Positions 1 to 7,982 of a stretch of 64,000 nucleotides of DNA are shown here, piece after piece. Under the pieces are notes generated by a model. That model searched no databases, was not told the DNA's origin, and saw only the letters and a program-made list of their open reading frames with translations. Within the stretch, counting starts at the first letter, position 1. Every line of letters starts with the position of its first letter. Position numbers and translations under genes: made by a program. The DNA is from Chloroflexaceae bacterium (GTDB lineage Bacteria > Chloroflexota > Chloroflexia > Chloroflexales > Chloroflexaceae), in NCBI GenBank assembly GCA_025057155.1, contig JANWYD010000003.1, forward strand, positions 186,001 to 250,000. Direction: 5' to 3'.

Positions 1-745
1 TGAGGATGGTGAGTTGCCAGGCCAGCGCGGCCCTGCCTCGTTCGTCCACGTAGACCACCAGGCGGGTTCTGGCGGGAACGGGATGGATCTCAATCTCCGC
101 CTGTTCGTCAGGGTCGAGCTGTTTGCCGCGCAGGTCGAGCAGCGCGACGGACAGGGCCGCCTCCGGGGTGACGGCGGGGCTGGCAGCGATCGCGATCTGC
201 GGATGGAACTGCCCGTTCACGGCGACGATACGCTGGTCGGGATCAAGATGCACGACCAGTTGGCGGCCGAAGACGGGCAACCCCTGGTACACCTGATCGA
301 AGCGCAGATGGGTGAAGCCAAGCTGCGCATCGGGTTCGTAACGCAACAGGCGCAGTTCCTCGCTGGCGCTGCGCAGGCCGAAGAGGGCGCGATTCTGGTC
401 GAGAAAGCCGCGCGCGATGGCCTCGGGTTTGCCAGCCTCGGCGGCGGTGGGAACATATGGCAGCCGGTCGTCGGCGCGTGCCGGCTGTACGAAGCGGGCC
501 ACCCCGGTCAGCGGGTCGAAGGTCGCCAGGAGCGGGGCCTCGGTGCGGGCCTGGAGGGTGGCAAAGGCTTGCCGGGGTGTGATACTGTCAGATAGGGGGA
601 GGGGCGCCGATGTGAGCTGCGTGTCGGCGAAACGGATAGCGTGCGGCGGGCGAGACCAGGTCGGCGGCAGCATGGTCAACGCATAAGCGAGAACGAGCAG
701 CGCGAGCGGGATCTGGCGACGCCCGGCGAGAATTGGTCGCTTCAT
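1..745 (-). CDS. Secreted thermolysin/fungalysin-type metalloprotease, N-terminal part (runs off the window)
   Basis: The reading frame starts with ATG at 745 and is still open at base 1, so only about 248 residues are seen. It begins with a short basic stretch and a hydrophobic segment (residues about 11-27), a likely signal peptide. Residues about 150-180 contain YQGLPVFGRQL followed by an Asp-rich turn and VAVNGQF. This pattern is typical of the FTP propeptide domain of M4/M36 metalloproteases, and the following PepSY-like stretch fits. The zinc-binding HExxH domain would lie outside the window. The protein is probably exported as a zymogen, with the propeptide inhibiting and folding the protease. 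The family call is good; M4 versus M36 cannot be decided. Confidence 0.75.
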   Translation of the reverse strand, partial: MKRPILAGRRQIPLALLVLAYALTMLPPTWSRPPHAIRFADTQLTSAPLPLSDSITPRQAFATLQARTEAPLLATFDPLTGVARFVQPARADDRLPYVPTAAEAGKPEAIARGFLDQNRALFGLRSASEELRLLRYEPDAQLGFTHLRFDQVYQGLPVFGRQLVVHLDPDQRIVAVNGQFHPQIAIAASPAVTPEAALSVALLDLRGKQLDPDEQAEIEIHPVPARTRLVVYVDERGRAALAWQLTIL

Positions 746-1020
746 GCAGTCTCTGTCCTGAGGCAGCGAACTCGTAGCCGTGACGTGAGCGGCGTGTCGC
801 TTTAATTTATGCCGTCACTGGAGACGAGAAGAAGCATGAGAAGGAAGGTGTCGTCCTCGCAAAACATAACCTGTTACGACCAGATTGTCAAGCCAGGCCG
901 GGGTCGCCAGGGCCGCAGCGACGATTGCCGCCAGCGTTGCAGCGGGGGCGGCTTCGAGACAACAAGGTCGTTCGGAGCAAGCCCCGAACGACCTGGCATC
1001 AGCCCTGACCGACGCCCGCA
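746..1020. other. Gene-free spacer between the protease and rex
   Basis: The 275 bases between the divergently read protease start and the rex stop codon show no convincing reading frame. No strong promoter hexamer pair or hairpin followed by T residues was recognised. It should hold the protease promoter. Confidence 0.4.
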
Positions 1021-1659
1021 TCAATCGCTCGACTCGCGAGCGAGATAGTAGGTCAGACTGTGCAGCACGGCGACCGGATCGATGTAGCGCACCCAGACAT
1101 CATCGGGGGTCTGCAGCACAATGGGGGCGTAATTCAAAATAGCGCGAACGCCGGCCTCGATGAGCAGGTCGGCGACGTGCTGGGCCTGGGCCGCCGGGAC
1201 GGCAATGATCGCCAGGCGCACATGATGTTCGCGGATGACGCGGGCAAGCTGGTCCAAAGGCAGGATGGTCAGGTCGTTGACCCGCTGGCCGATCTTGGCG
1301 GGGTCGGTGTCGAACAGGCCGACGATCTGCAACCCCTGCTTGTGAAAGCCCTCGTAGCGGGCGATGGCCTGCCCGAGGTAGCCAACGCCGACCAGGACCA
1401 GCGGCCAGCGCTGGTTCAACCCGAGGATGCGCTCGATGTGGTTCAGCAGTTTCTCGACATCATAGCCGATGCCTTGTTTCCCGAACTCGCCGAAGTACGA
1501 GAGATCCTTGCGAATCTGGGCGGCGGTGACATTGATACGCTCGCCCAGTTCCTGCGATGAAACCGAATGCACTCCTTCTTCAAGCAGGTAGCGCAGGCTA
1601 CGGGCATAGAGCGGCAACCGCCGGATGACAACATCGGGTGGCACGTCCAGGCGATCCAC
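1021..1659 (-). CDS. rex: Redox-sensing transcriptional repressor Rex
   Basis: The 212-residue protein has the family layout: an N-terminal winged helix (residues about 10-75, with [20 protein letters not shown]) and a C-terminal Rossmann domain with GVGYLG at residues 91-96. The C-terminal helix ends in SLTYYLARE. Rex senses the NADH/NAD+ ratio: NADH binding releases it from DNA and derepresses fermentative and respiratory genes. The start is GTG at 1659, preceded by GGAGG at good spacing. A promoter lies upstream with a Rex-like half-site overlapping its -10 box, suggesting autoregulation. Length and motifs match the family. Confidence 0.96.
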   Translation of the reverse strand: MDRLDVPPDVVIRRLPLYARSLRYLLEEGVHSVSSQELGERINVTAAQIRKDLSYFGEFGKQGIGYDVEKLLNHIERILGLNQRWPLVLVGVGYLGQAIARYEGFHKQGLQIVGLFDTDPAKIGQRVNDLTILPLDQLARVIREHHVRLAIIAVPAAQAQHVADLLIEAGVRAILNYAPIVLQTPDDVWVRYIDPVAVLHSLTYYLARESSD

Positions 1660-1688
1660 AGGCGCCTCCGGGGGTCAGGCTGTACGTT

Positions 1689-1724
1689 TTGTGAAGTGTA
1701 GCACGAGCTTTCGGGATATGTCAA
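1689..1724 (-). promoter_or_regulatory. rex promoter with overlapping Rex-like operator
   Basis: On the minus strand TTGACA (1724-1719) and TACACT (1700-1695) are spaced by 18 bp, with TGC just before the -10 box, about 35 bp from the rex GTG. Bases 1689-1706 on the plus strand read TTGTGA-N6-GCACGA, matching the Rex consensus TTGTGA-N6-TCACAA in 10 of 12 positions and covering the -10 box. An 11-base direct repeat, ACGTTTTGTGA, is at 1684-1694 and again at 1751-1761. Confidence 0.6.
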
Positions 1725-1800
1725 GCGTGGAGGTAAACGGAGACGGTAGAACGTTTTGTGACGCTCATGAGGCGCCTTTGCTCTGCGGGATCGATCACGC

Positions 1801-1809
1801 TGGTATAAT
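1801..1809 (+). promoter_or_regulatory. Extended -10 promoter for fchA
   Basis: TGGTATAAT is an extended -10 element (TGn plus TATAAT at 1804-1809) about 130 bp upstream of the fchA start. No good -35 box is seen, as expected for extended -10 promoters. The second TTGTGA half-site at 1756-1761 lies about 43 bp upstream. Confidence 0.5.
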
Positions 1810-1942
1810 AACAGCCGGAAGGGGGCCGTGGCGCTGCCGCGGTCGCCCGGCGTGTAGAAACGATAGCTGGCGCGGGAGACGCGAGCCATAGGCTATAGGG
1901 CATTGCGTCTCCCATTCGACGCGACGGAAGGAGCCACAAGCC

Positions 1943-2581
1943 ATGGCGGAATCACTTGATGCCCAGCCAATCGGCGCGTTTCTCGACGCGCTGGCCTCGA
2001 ACGCGCCAGCGCCAGGCGGCGGCAGCGCAGCGGCGCTCGCAGGGGCGATGGCGGCGGGACTGGTGAGCATGGTCTGCGCGCTCACCGTCGGCAAAAAGCA
2101 GTTTGCAGCGATCGAAGATGAGGTGCGCGGCGTGCACGCCCGTTCCGAGGCGCTGCGGCAGGAGTTTCAGCAACTGGCGGCAAAGGATATCGAAGTGTTC
2201 GGACGACTGTCGGCTGCCTATAAGTTGCCTCGCACCACCGAGGCTGACGCGGCCACCCGTCAGGCCGCCATTCAGCAGGTCACCCGCCAGGCCACCGAGG
2301 TGCCGCTGCGCATCGCCCAGGCCGCGGCCAGTATTCTCCCCCTCTGCACCACTCTGGCGCCCAAGGTGAGCCGGCTGGTGGTGAGCGATGTCGGCGTGGC
2401 GGCGGTGCTGGCCCGCGCGGCGGTGCAGAGCGCCATTCTCAACATCGAGATCAACCTGAGCGGGCTGGAGGATCAGCTCTTCGTGCGCGAAACCCGCGCG
2501 CAGGTGGAAGATCTGACCATTGGCCTCAGCGAGGAGACCGAGGGGATCATTGCGATTGTGCGGAGTCGCATTACTCAGTAA
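1943..2581 (+). CDS. fchA: Methenyltetrahydrofolate cyclohydrolase (FTCD C-terminal family)
   Basis: The 212-residue protein belongs to the cyclodeaminase/cyclohydrolase family: an early Pro-Gly-Gly-Gly-Ser turn (APGGGSAAAL, residues about 23-32) and a mostly helical body. Stand-alone members include FchA, which hydrolyses 5,10-methenyl-THF to 10-formyl-THF in the cytoplasm, and formiminotetrahydrofolate cyclodeaminase. The start ATG follows GGAAGGAG. FolD lies 87 bp downstream on the same strand, pointing to one-carbon folate metabolism. This context, plus loss of the catalytic Lys in that FolD, favours the cyclohydrolase role over histidine breakdown; no hut genes are near. Confidence 0.85.
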   Translation: MAESLDAQPIGAFLDALASNAPAPGGGSAAALAGAMAAGLVSMVCALTVGKKQFAAIEDEVRGVHARSEALRQEFQQLAAKDIEVFGRLSAAYKLPRTTEADAATRQAAIQQVTRQATEVPLRIAQAAASILPLCTTLAPKVSRLVVSDVGVAAVLARAAVQSAILNIEINLSGLEDQLFVRETRAQVEDLTIGLSEETEGIIAIVRSRITQ

Positions 2582-2668
2582 CTCATTCGAGATTTTGGAT
2601 CGAGCGTGGCGCGGCTGGGCAGCTCAAAGATGCGCCGGCGCCCGCGCCGGTTTGCCTGGAACTGTGGC

Positions 2669-3532
2669 ATGACTGCAACGCTGCTCGAAGGCAAGGGCCT
2701 GGCCCAACAACTGCGCGCCGCCGCCCGCGCCGAGATCGTCACCCTCACCGAACAGCTTGGTCGCGCTCCGTGCCTGGCAGTGATCCAGGTGGAGGGCGAT
2801 CTGGCCTCCAGTCGCTATGTGCGGAGCATCGGGCGCCTGTGCGAAGGCGCGGGGGCCGCCTTTCGTCTTGAACTCCTGCCCGCTGACGCGTCCCTGGAGG
2901 CCCTCCTGGCAACGATTGACATGCTGAATGCCGATCCGTCAGTGGATGGGATTCTGCTGCAATTGCCTCTGCCGCCCCACCTCGACACCTATGCCGCTGT
3001 CATGGCCCTCGACTATCGCAAAGACATTGACGGCGTGCATCCCATCAACGCCGGGTTGCTGGCTCAGGGGCGTCCGGCGATGGTGCCCAACACCCCCGCC
3101 GGCGGCATGGCGCTGCTGCAACACTATGGCGTGGAGTTGCGCGGCCGGCGGGCCGCTGTGGTGGGCCGGAGCGCCATCGTCGGGCGCCCGATGGCCCACC
3201 TGCTCACCATGGCTGACGCCACGGTGACCCTGTGCCACTCGCGCACGGTCGATCTTGGCGCCGTGCTGCGGGAGTGCGAAATTGTCTGCGTGGCCGTGGG
3301 GCGTCCGGGGTTAATCACTGCGGAGATGATCCGTCCCGGCGCCGTGGTGGTTGATTTTGGCACCAACGTGCGTGAGGACGGGAGCCTGGTCGGGGATGTG
3401 GACTTCGCTGGCGTAGTCGAGGTGGCCGGGATGCTCACCCCGGTGCCGGGGGGCGCCGGGCCGGTGACCAACGCGGCGCTGCTGGGGAACCTGGTCGCCG
3501 CCGCCCGTGGCCGCGCTGTCCGCTCGAAGTGA
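2669..3532 (+). CDS. folD: FolD: methylene-THF dehydrogenase, catalytic Lys replaced by Ile
   Basis: The 287-residue product spans a normal FolD: N-terminal catalytic domain, QLPLP and DIDGVHP signatures, and a Rossmann domain with [13 protein letters not shown], ending in [16 protein letters not shown]. The enzyme normally oxidises methylene-THF and then hydrolyses methenyl-THF. The conserved YxxxK motif here reads YVRSI: codon ATC at 2828-2830 (residue 54) replaces the Lys equivalent to E. coli K54/human K56, which the cyclohydrolase step needs. Gln in LLQLPLP and Asp in DIDG are kept. The adjacent fchA could supply the missing step. ATG at 2669 matches the family N terminus; the frame stays open farther upstream. 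Confidence 0.93.
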   Translation: MTATLLEGKGLAQQLRAAARAEIVTLTEQLGRAPCLAVIQVEGDLASSRYVRSIGRLCEGAGAAFRLELLPADASLEALLATIDMLNADPSVDGILLQLPLPPHLDTYAAVMALDYRKDIDGVHPINAGLLAQGRPAMVPNTPAGGMALLQHYGVELRGRRAAVVGRSAIVGRPMAHLLTMADATVTLCHSRTVDLGAVLRECEIVCVAVGRPGLITAEMIRPGAVVVDFGTNVREDGSLVGDVDFAGVVEVAGMLTPVPGGAGPVTNAALLGNLVAAARGRAVRSK

Positions 3533-3577
3533 ACTCGGGGTTCCGCCCGTCCCTTGTCTCCCACACCCTACGCAGGA

Positions 3578-3598
3578 GCGCAACCCGCGGGGTTGCGC
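3578..3598. repeat. Small hairpin GCGCAACCC/GGGTTGCGC
   Basis: A perfect 9-bp inverted repeat with a 3-base loop lies between folD and the purD-like gene. The same stem sequence recurs at 29791-29817 and 63690-63712, so it is a dispersed hairpin rather than a gene-specific terminator; no T-run follows. Confidence 0.6.
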
Positions 3599-3678
3599 GC
3601 GGGGCCTGGAAGTGTTTCGCCTGCTCGCGCGATCGCTGGCGAGCCCGGCGCCGCGCGGCGCAGCCGCTTATGAGGTCT

Positions 3679-5001
3679 ATGAAAATCCTGGTGCTGGGCG
3701 CAGATGGCCGGACCCACGCTCTGGTCTGGAAACTCTTCAACCACGCGACCGCCGAGGTGCTGGTGGCCCCGGGCAATGGCGGGGCAGTGCAGTTGGCGGC
3801 CCGGGTCGATCTCGACCCGGCCAATGTGGTCGAAGTGGCCCGCTGGGCCTTCGCCGAACAGGTGGATCTGATCGTGCCCGCGGACAGCGGCCCCCTGCGC
3901 GCCGGGCTGGTGGATGAGGTCGTCGCGATGCACATCGGCGTGTGCGGCCCGGCGCAGCGCACGACGCTGATCGAGAGCAGCCGCTGCTTCGCGCGGGCCT
4001 TTCTGGAGCGCCACAGCTTGCCCCTGCCGCGCGGCCGGGTCTGCGAGGATCTTGCCACGGCCGAGAAGTACCTGGCCAGCCAGCCGCTGCCAGTGGTGAT
4101 CAAAACCGATGATCCGGACGGCGGCGAGACGGTTCACAGCGACCGGTACGCGGCCCTGGAAGCCCTGCGGGCCGCCTTCACTACAATGGCTGGCGATGCG
4201 CGCGGCGTGGTGATTGAAGAGTATGCCGCCGGGCCGCTGGTGGGCTTCTCGGTCATTACCGATGGAACCACGGCCCTGCCATTGTTGCCGGTGCGCCTCT
4301 ACGAGCAGCTTGGCCCTGAACCGGACAGCCCGGCGGCGCCGGGGATGGGCGCCGTCGCGGGGAACTCGGTCTACGCCCAGAAACTGGGGACCTATCTGCA
4401 CCAGCACATCGCGCTGCCGATCATTGCCGGGTTGCGCCAGGAGAGGTTGCCCTACTGGGGGTTTCTCGGCATAGACTGCGTAATTACCGGGCACGGCCCC
4501 CGGGTGACGGGCCTGCGCTGCAGCCTCCGCGACATGGAGGCGCAGGCGGTGCTGCCGCGCCTGGAGAGCGACCTGCTGCCGTTAATCGAAGCGGCGATTG
4601 CGCGCCGGCTCGACCGCGAACCGCCGCTGGTCTGGCGCGATGAGGCCAGTGTGGCGCTGGCGCTGGTCCCCCAGGGGTACCCGCATCATTATCCGCTGGG
4701 GGCCGCCATCGAGGGGCTGAACGAGGTCGAGGAGGGCGTGCTGGTCTTTCATGGCCAGACTCACAATCCCGGCGGTCTGCGGTACGCGCCGGAGAGCCGG
4801 AGCGGACTGGCCGCGCTGTTGCGCGGCCCCGCTCCTGCCAGCGGCATTACGCTCACCGGCGGGCACGTGGTCACGGTGGTGGCCCTCGGAGCCACCCTCG
4901 CGGGAGCGCGGGGGCGCGCTCTGCTCAACGCTGAGCGTATTCGCTTCCCCGGACGCATCTATCGCGAGGATGTAGGCGCGCGCGAGTTTGGGTGGGTGTG
5001 A
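3679..5001 (+). CDS. PurD-like protein (GAR synthetase homologue) with degenerate active site
   Basis: The 440-residue protein aligns along the whole length of phosphoribosylamine-glycine ligase: it starts MKILVLGADGRTHAL, then VAPGNGG, IEEYAAGP, and a QAVLPRLESDL tail. Key ATP-grasp motifs are altered. The usual KADGLAAGKGV reads KTDDPDGGETV, GPEAPL reads ADSGPL, and EFNxRFGDPETQ reads GLRCSLRDMEAQ, losing the metal-binding Glu and Asn. It may be a pseudoenzyme or have another substrate, so the purine-synthesis role is doubtful. Start: ATG 3679 gives the family N terminus (ATG 3670 is possible). The stop codon comes from the inserted repeat beginning at 4994. Confidence 0.75.
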   Translation: MKILVLGADGRTHALVWKLFNHATAEVLVAPGNGGAVQLAARVDLDPANVVEVARWAFAEQVDLIVPADSGPLRAGLVDEVVAMHIGVCGPAQRTTLIESSRCFARAFLERHSLPLPRGRVCEDLATAEKYLASQPLPVVIKTDDPDGGETVHSDRYAALEALRAAFTTMAGDARGVVIEEYAAGPLVGFSVITDGTTALPLLPVRLYEQLGPEPDSPAAPGMGAVAGNSVYAQKLGTYLHQHIALPIIAGLRQERLPYWGFLGIDCVITGHGPRVTGLRCSLRDMEAQAVLPRLESDLLPLIEAAIARRLDREPPLVWRDEASVALALVPQGYPHHYPLGAAIEGLNEVEEGVLVFHGQTHNPGGLRYAPESRSGLAALLRGPAPASGITLTGGHVVTVVALGATLAGARGRALLNAERIRFPGRIYREDVGAREFGWV

Positions 5002-5180
5002 CGTAAAGTTCTACACGTGCCGCGGCCCACCGACCCGCCGGGAGCCTGAAGGCTCCGGCTAGCATTGCGAAGGCTGCCTCCGTAGCCTGCTGAAGCCGGC
5101 GCAGGCCGGCTTCGCAGGACGTTAGCCCGCGGCTTCAGCCGCCGGGCGAAGGGGAACGTGCAGAACTTTTCGTCGCACCC
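4994..5180. mobile_element. 187-bp MITE-like element, copy 1, with 9-bp target duplication
   Basis: The element has imperfect terminal inverted repeats of about 28 bp (left end GGGTGTGACGTAAAGTTCT, right end complementary with four differences). It is flanked by a perfect 9-bp direct repeat, AGTTTGGGT, at 4985-4993 and 5181-5189. It contains several internal palindromes and no reading frame for a transposase, so it must have been moved in trans. The second copy at 37108-37294 has the same length and differs at two positions. The left end supplies the TGA stop (4999-5001) of the purD-like gene; without the insertion the frame would read GGG TAG. Confidence 0.9.
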
Positions 5181-5196
5181 AGTTTGGGTAGTGTGA

Positions 5197-5225
5197 TTGA
5201 CACAGGTGACGCAGCGTGTTATACT
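5197..5225 (+). promoter_or_regulatory. Strong sigma-70-type promoter for the phasin gene
   Basis: TTGACA at 5197-5202 and TATACT at 5220-5225 are separated by exactly 17 bp, with the phasin ATG about 105 bp downstream. The -35 box begins 17 bp after the last base of the MITE-like element. Confidence 0.75.
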
Positions 5226-5252
5226 CAGCAGGGATAACGCAGCGCGTTATAC
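5211..5252 (+). promoter_or_regulatory. Candidate PhaR operator (AGCGyGTTATA repeats)
   Basis: GCAGCGTGTTATAC (5211-5224) overlaps the -10 box and recurs as GCAGCGCGTTATAC at 5239-5252, one base different. The second copy is the right half of a perfect 7-3-7 palindrome ATAACGC-AGC-GCGTTAT (5234-5250). AGCGTGTTATA also occurs over the -10 box of phaR (5905-5915). A motif shared only by the granule protein and its regulator suggests a PhaR binding site; this is inference. Confidence 0.45.
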
Positions 5253-5330
5253 ACTGCCGTGGTAGTGAATGCTGTGGTATCATTCGAGCACCGCGGTAGG
5301 GTACAGCACATAGACGTGAGGAGGACCACT

Positions 5331-5807
5331 ATGTCATCTGCCGAGGAAATCGAGGTCAACGTCCGGCAGATCGAAGAACCAGCGCCGCCTGCTGAGCAGC
5401 CCATCATGGTGCTCGACATCATGCGCAAGCTGCTGCTGGCTGGCGTCGGCGCGGTCGCGCTCACCCGCGACGAGATCGAGGCGTTCCTGAACCGGCTGGT
5501 CGAGCGTGGCGAAATCGCCCAGAAGGACGCGCAGCGCCTGCTTGATGAGACGATGGCGAAGTTCCGCAACGTGGGCCAGTCGCGGGTCGCGCAGGCTGAG
5601 AGCCAGGTGAGCAGCCTGTCGGTGCAGGTGGAAAATAATCTGGAGCAGTTCCTGAATCGGCTCAACATCCCCTCAAAGCGCGATATTGACGAACTGAGCG
5701 CCAAGATCGCCGAACTGGCCGCGAGGGTTGAGGAACTGCGCCTGGTGCAGGAGCAATCGGCCAAGGGGTCTTCTCGAAAAAACGCCGAGGTGAAGGCTGA
5801 AGGCTAG
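5331..5807 (+). CDS. Phasin-type polyhydroxyalkanoate granule-associated protein
   Basis: The 158-residue protein has a hydrophobic patch (residues about 24-45, VLDIMRKLLLAGVGAVAL), a helix typical of PhaI/PhaF granule proteins (DEIEAFLNRLVERGEIAQKD), and a long C-terminal coiled coil with heptad Leu/Val ending in a charged tail. Phasins coat PHA granules and limit coalescence. The ATG at 5331 has GGAGG at ideal spacing, which excludes the longer frame starting at 5259. The regulator phaR follows, separated by its own promoter. No PHA synthase gene is in the window. Confidence 0.82.
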   Translation: MSSAEEIEVNVRQIEEPAPPAEQPIMVLDIMRKLLLAGVGAVALTRDEIEAFLNRLVERGEIAQKDAQRLLDETMAKFRNVGQSRVAQAESQVSSLSVQVENNLEQFLNRLNIPSKRDIDELSAKIAELAARVEELRLVQEQSAKGSSRKNAEVKAEG

Positions 5808-5904
5808 CCCGTAGCGCAGGTTGCGGGCGATGAAGACGCGCCGGGCGCGGGGGTTTGCCTCTGTGACCGGCGCGTCGGTCTTCAGGCAGGCACGACGCCA
5901 GCGG

Positions 5905-5917
5905 AGCGTGTTATAAT
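5905..5917 (+). promoter_or_regulatory. phaR -10 box overlapped by candidate operator
   Basis: TATAAT at 5912-5917 lies 33 bp upstream of the phaR ATG and is overlapped by AGCGTGTTATA (5905-5915), the sequence also covering the phasin -10 box. No clear -35 hexamer is visible. Confidence 0.5.
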
Positions 5918-5949
5918 ACTTATACCGCACTGCCGAGACACCAAGGCCT

Positions 5950-6489
5950 ATGCACATCATAAAGAAGTACGCCAACCGCAAGCTGTACCATACCAATAAG
6001 AAGCAGTACATCACCCTCGATGGGATTGCGAAACTGGTGCAGCAGGGTGAGGCGGTCCAGGTGCTCGATAATGAGACGGGCGAGGATATAACCGCCAGCA
6101 TCCTCGCCCAGGTGGTCCTGCATACGCGCGGACGGTCCGGTCTCCAGTTGCCGACCCATATGCTGACGGGTCTGATCCAGATTGGCGGCGACACGCTCGC
6201 CGGCGTGCGGCGGGCCCTGTTCGCCTCCTTCGGCGGCGACGATCTGGTGGCGTCAGAGATTGAACGCCGCATTACCTGCCTGGTAGAGGCGGGCGAACTG
6301 ACCGCCGATGAGGGAGAGCGGCTCTGCCAGCTCCTGTTGCGCAAAGAGTTCAGCCAGGGCGCTGACCAGAAGGGCGCCGAGCCGGTCGCTGAAGTGCCCT
6401 CGCGCAATGACGTCGCTCAACTCCACGCTCAGGTTGACGCCCTGACCCGGGCCATCGACGAGTTGCTCCGTGAAAAGCGTCAGCAGTAA
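5950..6489 (+). CDS. phaR: PhaR, polyhydroxyalkanoate synthesis repressor
   Basis: The 179-residue protein opens with the PHB accumulation regulator DNA-binding domain (IIKKYANRKLYHTNKKQYIT, residues 3-22, then LDGIAKLVQQGEAV), followed by an accumulation-type domain and a C-terminal coiled coil (residues about 150-178). Family members repress phasin and phaR genes and are titrated away by nascent PHA granules. Its place directly downstream of a phasin gene and the shared AGCGTGTTATA motif in both promoters agree with that circuit. Both ends look complete. Confidence 0.92.
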   Translation: MHIIKKYANRKLYHTNKKQYITLDGIAKLVQQGEAVQVLDNETGEDITASILAQVVLHTRGRSGLQLPTHMLTGLIQIGGDTLAGVRRALFASFGGDDLVASEIERRITCLVEAGELTADEGERLCQLLLRKEFSQGADQKGAEPVAEVPSRNDVAQLHAQVDALTRAIDELLREKRQQ

Positions 6490-6589
6490 GCGCCGGTTCG
6501 AATACGGGTGGCCCGCCGCTGGCAGAGTTTCGATCGCGATGATGAGCTTGATGGAAGATCGGGTTGCTATACCTGGGCGATGAGGCGTT

Positions 6590-7822
6590 ATGCAACGTAG
6601 CAAGACGGCGCTTGTACTCGCTGGAGGGGGGATTGCCGGTGCAGCCTATGAGATCGGCGCCCTCTGCGCGATAGACCAGTTGCTTGAACAACTCTCGGTC
6701 AATGAGTTTGACATCTATGTCGGCACGAGCGCCGGCAGCTTGATCAGCGCCTGCCTCGCGAACAATATCTCTCCCCGCACCCTGCTCTCAGTTCTTGAGA
6801 GCCCCATGCTGGGCATTGAGCAACTGGAGCCGCATCATCTCTACTCGCTCAATGTGCCTGATCTGCTAGCCCGGATCCGCCGCCTGCCTGCGGCATTCGT
6901 GGAGATGGCCCGGCGGGTGATCGCCGAGGGTGGGGCGATTTCCCTGCTGGATCTGGTTGAGGCCCTGGCGGCCGGCTTGCCGACCGGGATCTACGACTCG
7001 CTGGCCCTCGAAGGCTACATCCGCGCCGCCCTCTCGTTGCCCGGACGCTCGAACCGCTTCGCCGACCTGCGCCGGGAACTGGCGATTATCGCCACTGATC
7101 TTGACACCGGTGAACGGGCCGTCTTCGGCCATCCGCCGCTCCACGAGGTGCCGATCTCGATGGCCGTCTGCGCCTCGGCGGCTCTGCCGCTCTTCTATCG
7201 CCCTGTGCGCATTGGCGACCGGGATTACATTGACGGCGGCATCCGCGGCACCGCCAGCCTCGACGTGGCTATTGAGTGCGGCGCCGAGTTGATCGTTTGC
7301 GTTAATCCCCTTGTTCCCTTTGATAATCGCGACCATTTCGAGGGTCGATCGTTTAGCGATGAGGGTATGACCCGGATTGGCAATCAGGTCTTCCGCACCT
7401 TTATCCATGCCGGTTTGCACTACCATCTGAAACAGGTGCGCCGCCGCCATCCTGATGTAGATATCATTCTGATCGAGCCGAATCGCCGCGATCACGTGAT
7501 GTTCAATGATAATACGATGCGCTATAAGACGCGCATGACCCTCGCTCGCCACGGGTTTGAGACGGTTGCTTCACATCTCAATCAGCACTACTACTACTAC
7601 CGCGATATGATGAAGCGCCACGGGATCAAGATTAGTAATGAGCGGCTCAACCACGATCTGCAGAATCTGCGCGCCGCCGGTGATGATTTCCACGCTGTGA
7701 AGGCTGCGCTGGTCTCGAATGGCTCTCTGCATACCGCCCCCGCCGGTCTCGCGCTGACGCTCGCCGAACTCGACCGTTTGCTGACACGCCTCGAAGAACG
7801 CTGCATCGGGCGCGCAGCGTAG
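6590..7822 (+). CDS. Patatin-like phospholipase
   Basis: The 410-residue protein has the patatin catalytic set: oxyanion glycine loop AGGGIAG (residues 11-17), nucleophile elbow GTSAG with Ser47, and the catalytic Asp in DGG (D215). Patatins are Ser-Asp dyad lipid acyl hydrolases. The C-terminal 150 residues, rich in aromatic and basic residues (HYYYYRDMMKRHG), may contact membrane or granule surfaces. It follows phaR by 100 bp on the same strand, so it could act on the polyester granule surface or its lipid coat; that link is only positional. No signal peptide, so probably cytoplasmic. Confidence 0.88.
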   Translation: MQRSKTALVLAGGGIAGAAYEIGALCAIDQLLEQLSVNEFDIYVGTSAGSLISACLANNISPRTLLSVLESPMLGIEQLEPHHLYSLNVPDLLARIRRLPAAFVEMARRVIAEGGAISLLDLVEALAAGLPTGIYDSLALEGYIRAALSLPGRSNRFADLRRELAIIATDLDTGERAVFGHPPLHEVPISMAVCASAALPLFYRPVRIGDRDYIDGGIRGTASLDVAIECGAELIVCVNPLVPFDNRDHFEGRSFSDEGMTRIGNQVFRTFIHAGLHYHLKQVRRRHPDVDIILIEPNRRDHVMFNDNTMRYKTRMTLARHGFETVASHLNQHYYYYRDMMKRHGIKISNERLNHDLQNLRAAGDDFHAVKAALVSNGSLHTAPAGLALTLAELDRLLTRLEERCIGRAA

Positions 7823-7836
7823 CGTGGTTCTGGATT

Positions 7837-7910
7837 GATGCAAAGGCGCGAAGACGCAAGCGCCGGTAGTTTTGTGATGTCGCGCCTGCGCGTCTTCGCG
7901 CCTCTGCATC
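7837..7910. terminator. Long hairpin downstream of the patatin gene
   Basis: Twenty-one-base arms at 7837-7857 and 7890-7910 pair with a single mismatch around a 32-base loop. The hairpin starts 14 bp after the patatin stop codon. It lacks an immediate T-run, so it may act as a transcript stabiliser or a repeat unit rather than a classical terminator. Confidence 0.5.
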
Positions 7911-7982
7911 GCGGCGGGCAGCGTAAGTGAGAAGCCTCGCTTTTTTGAGCCTTGCTTCCTCTAGCGTACCTCATACCCGCTA

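Noticed and set aside
14-595. Plus-strand frame at the window start
   Set aside because: The minus strand encodes a continuous propeptide-type protease here; the plus frame has no family likeness or ribosome site.
1060-1560. Plus-strand frame opposite rex
   Set aside because: It is the antisense shadow of a clear Rex gene.
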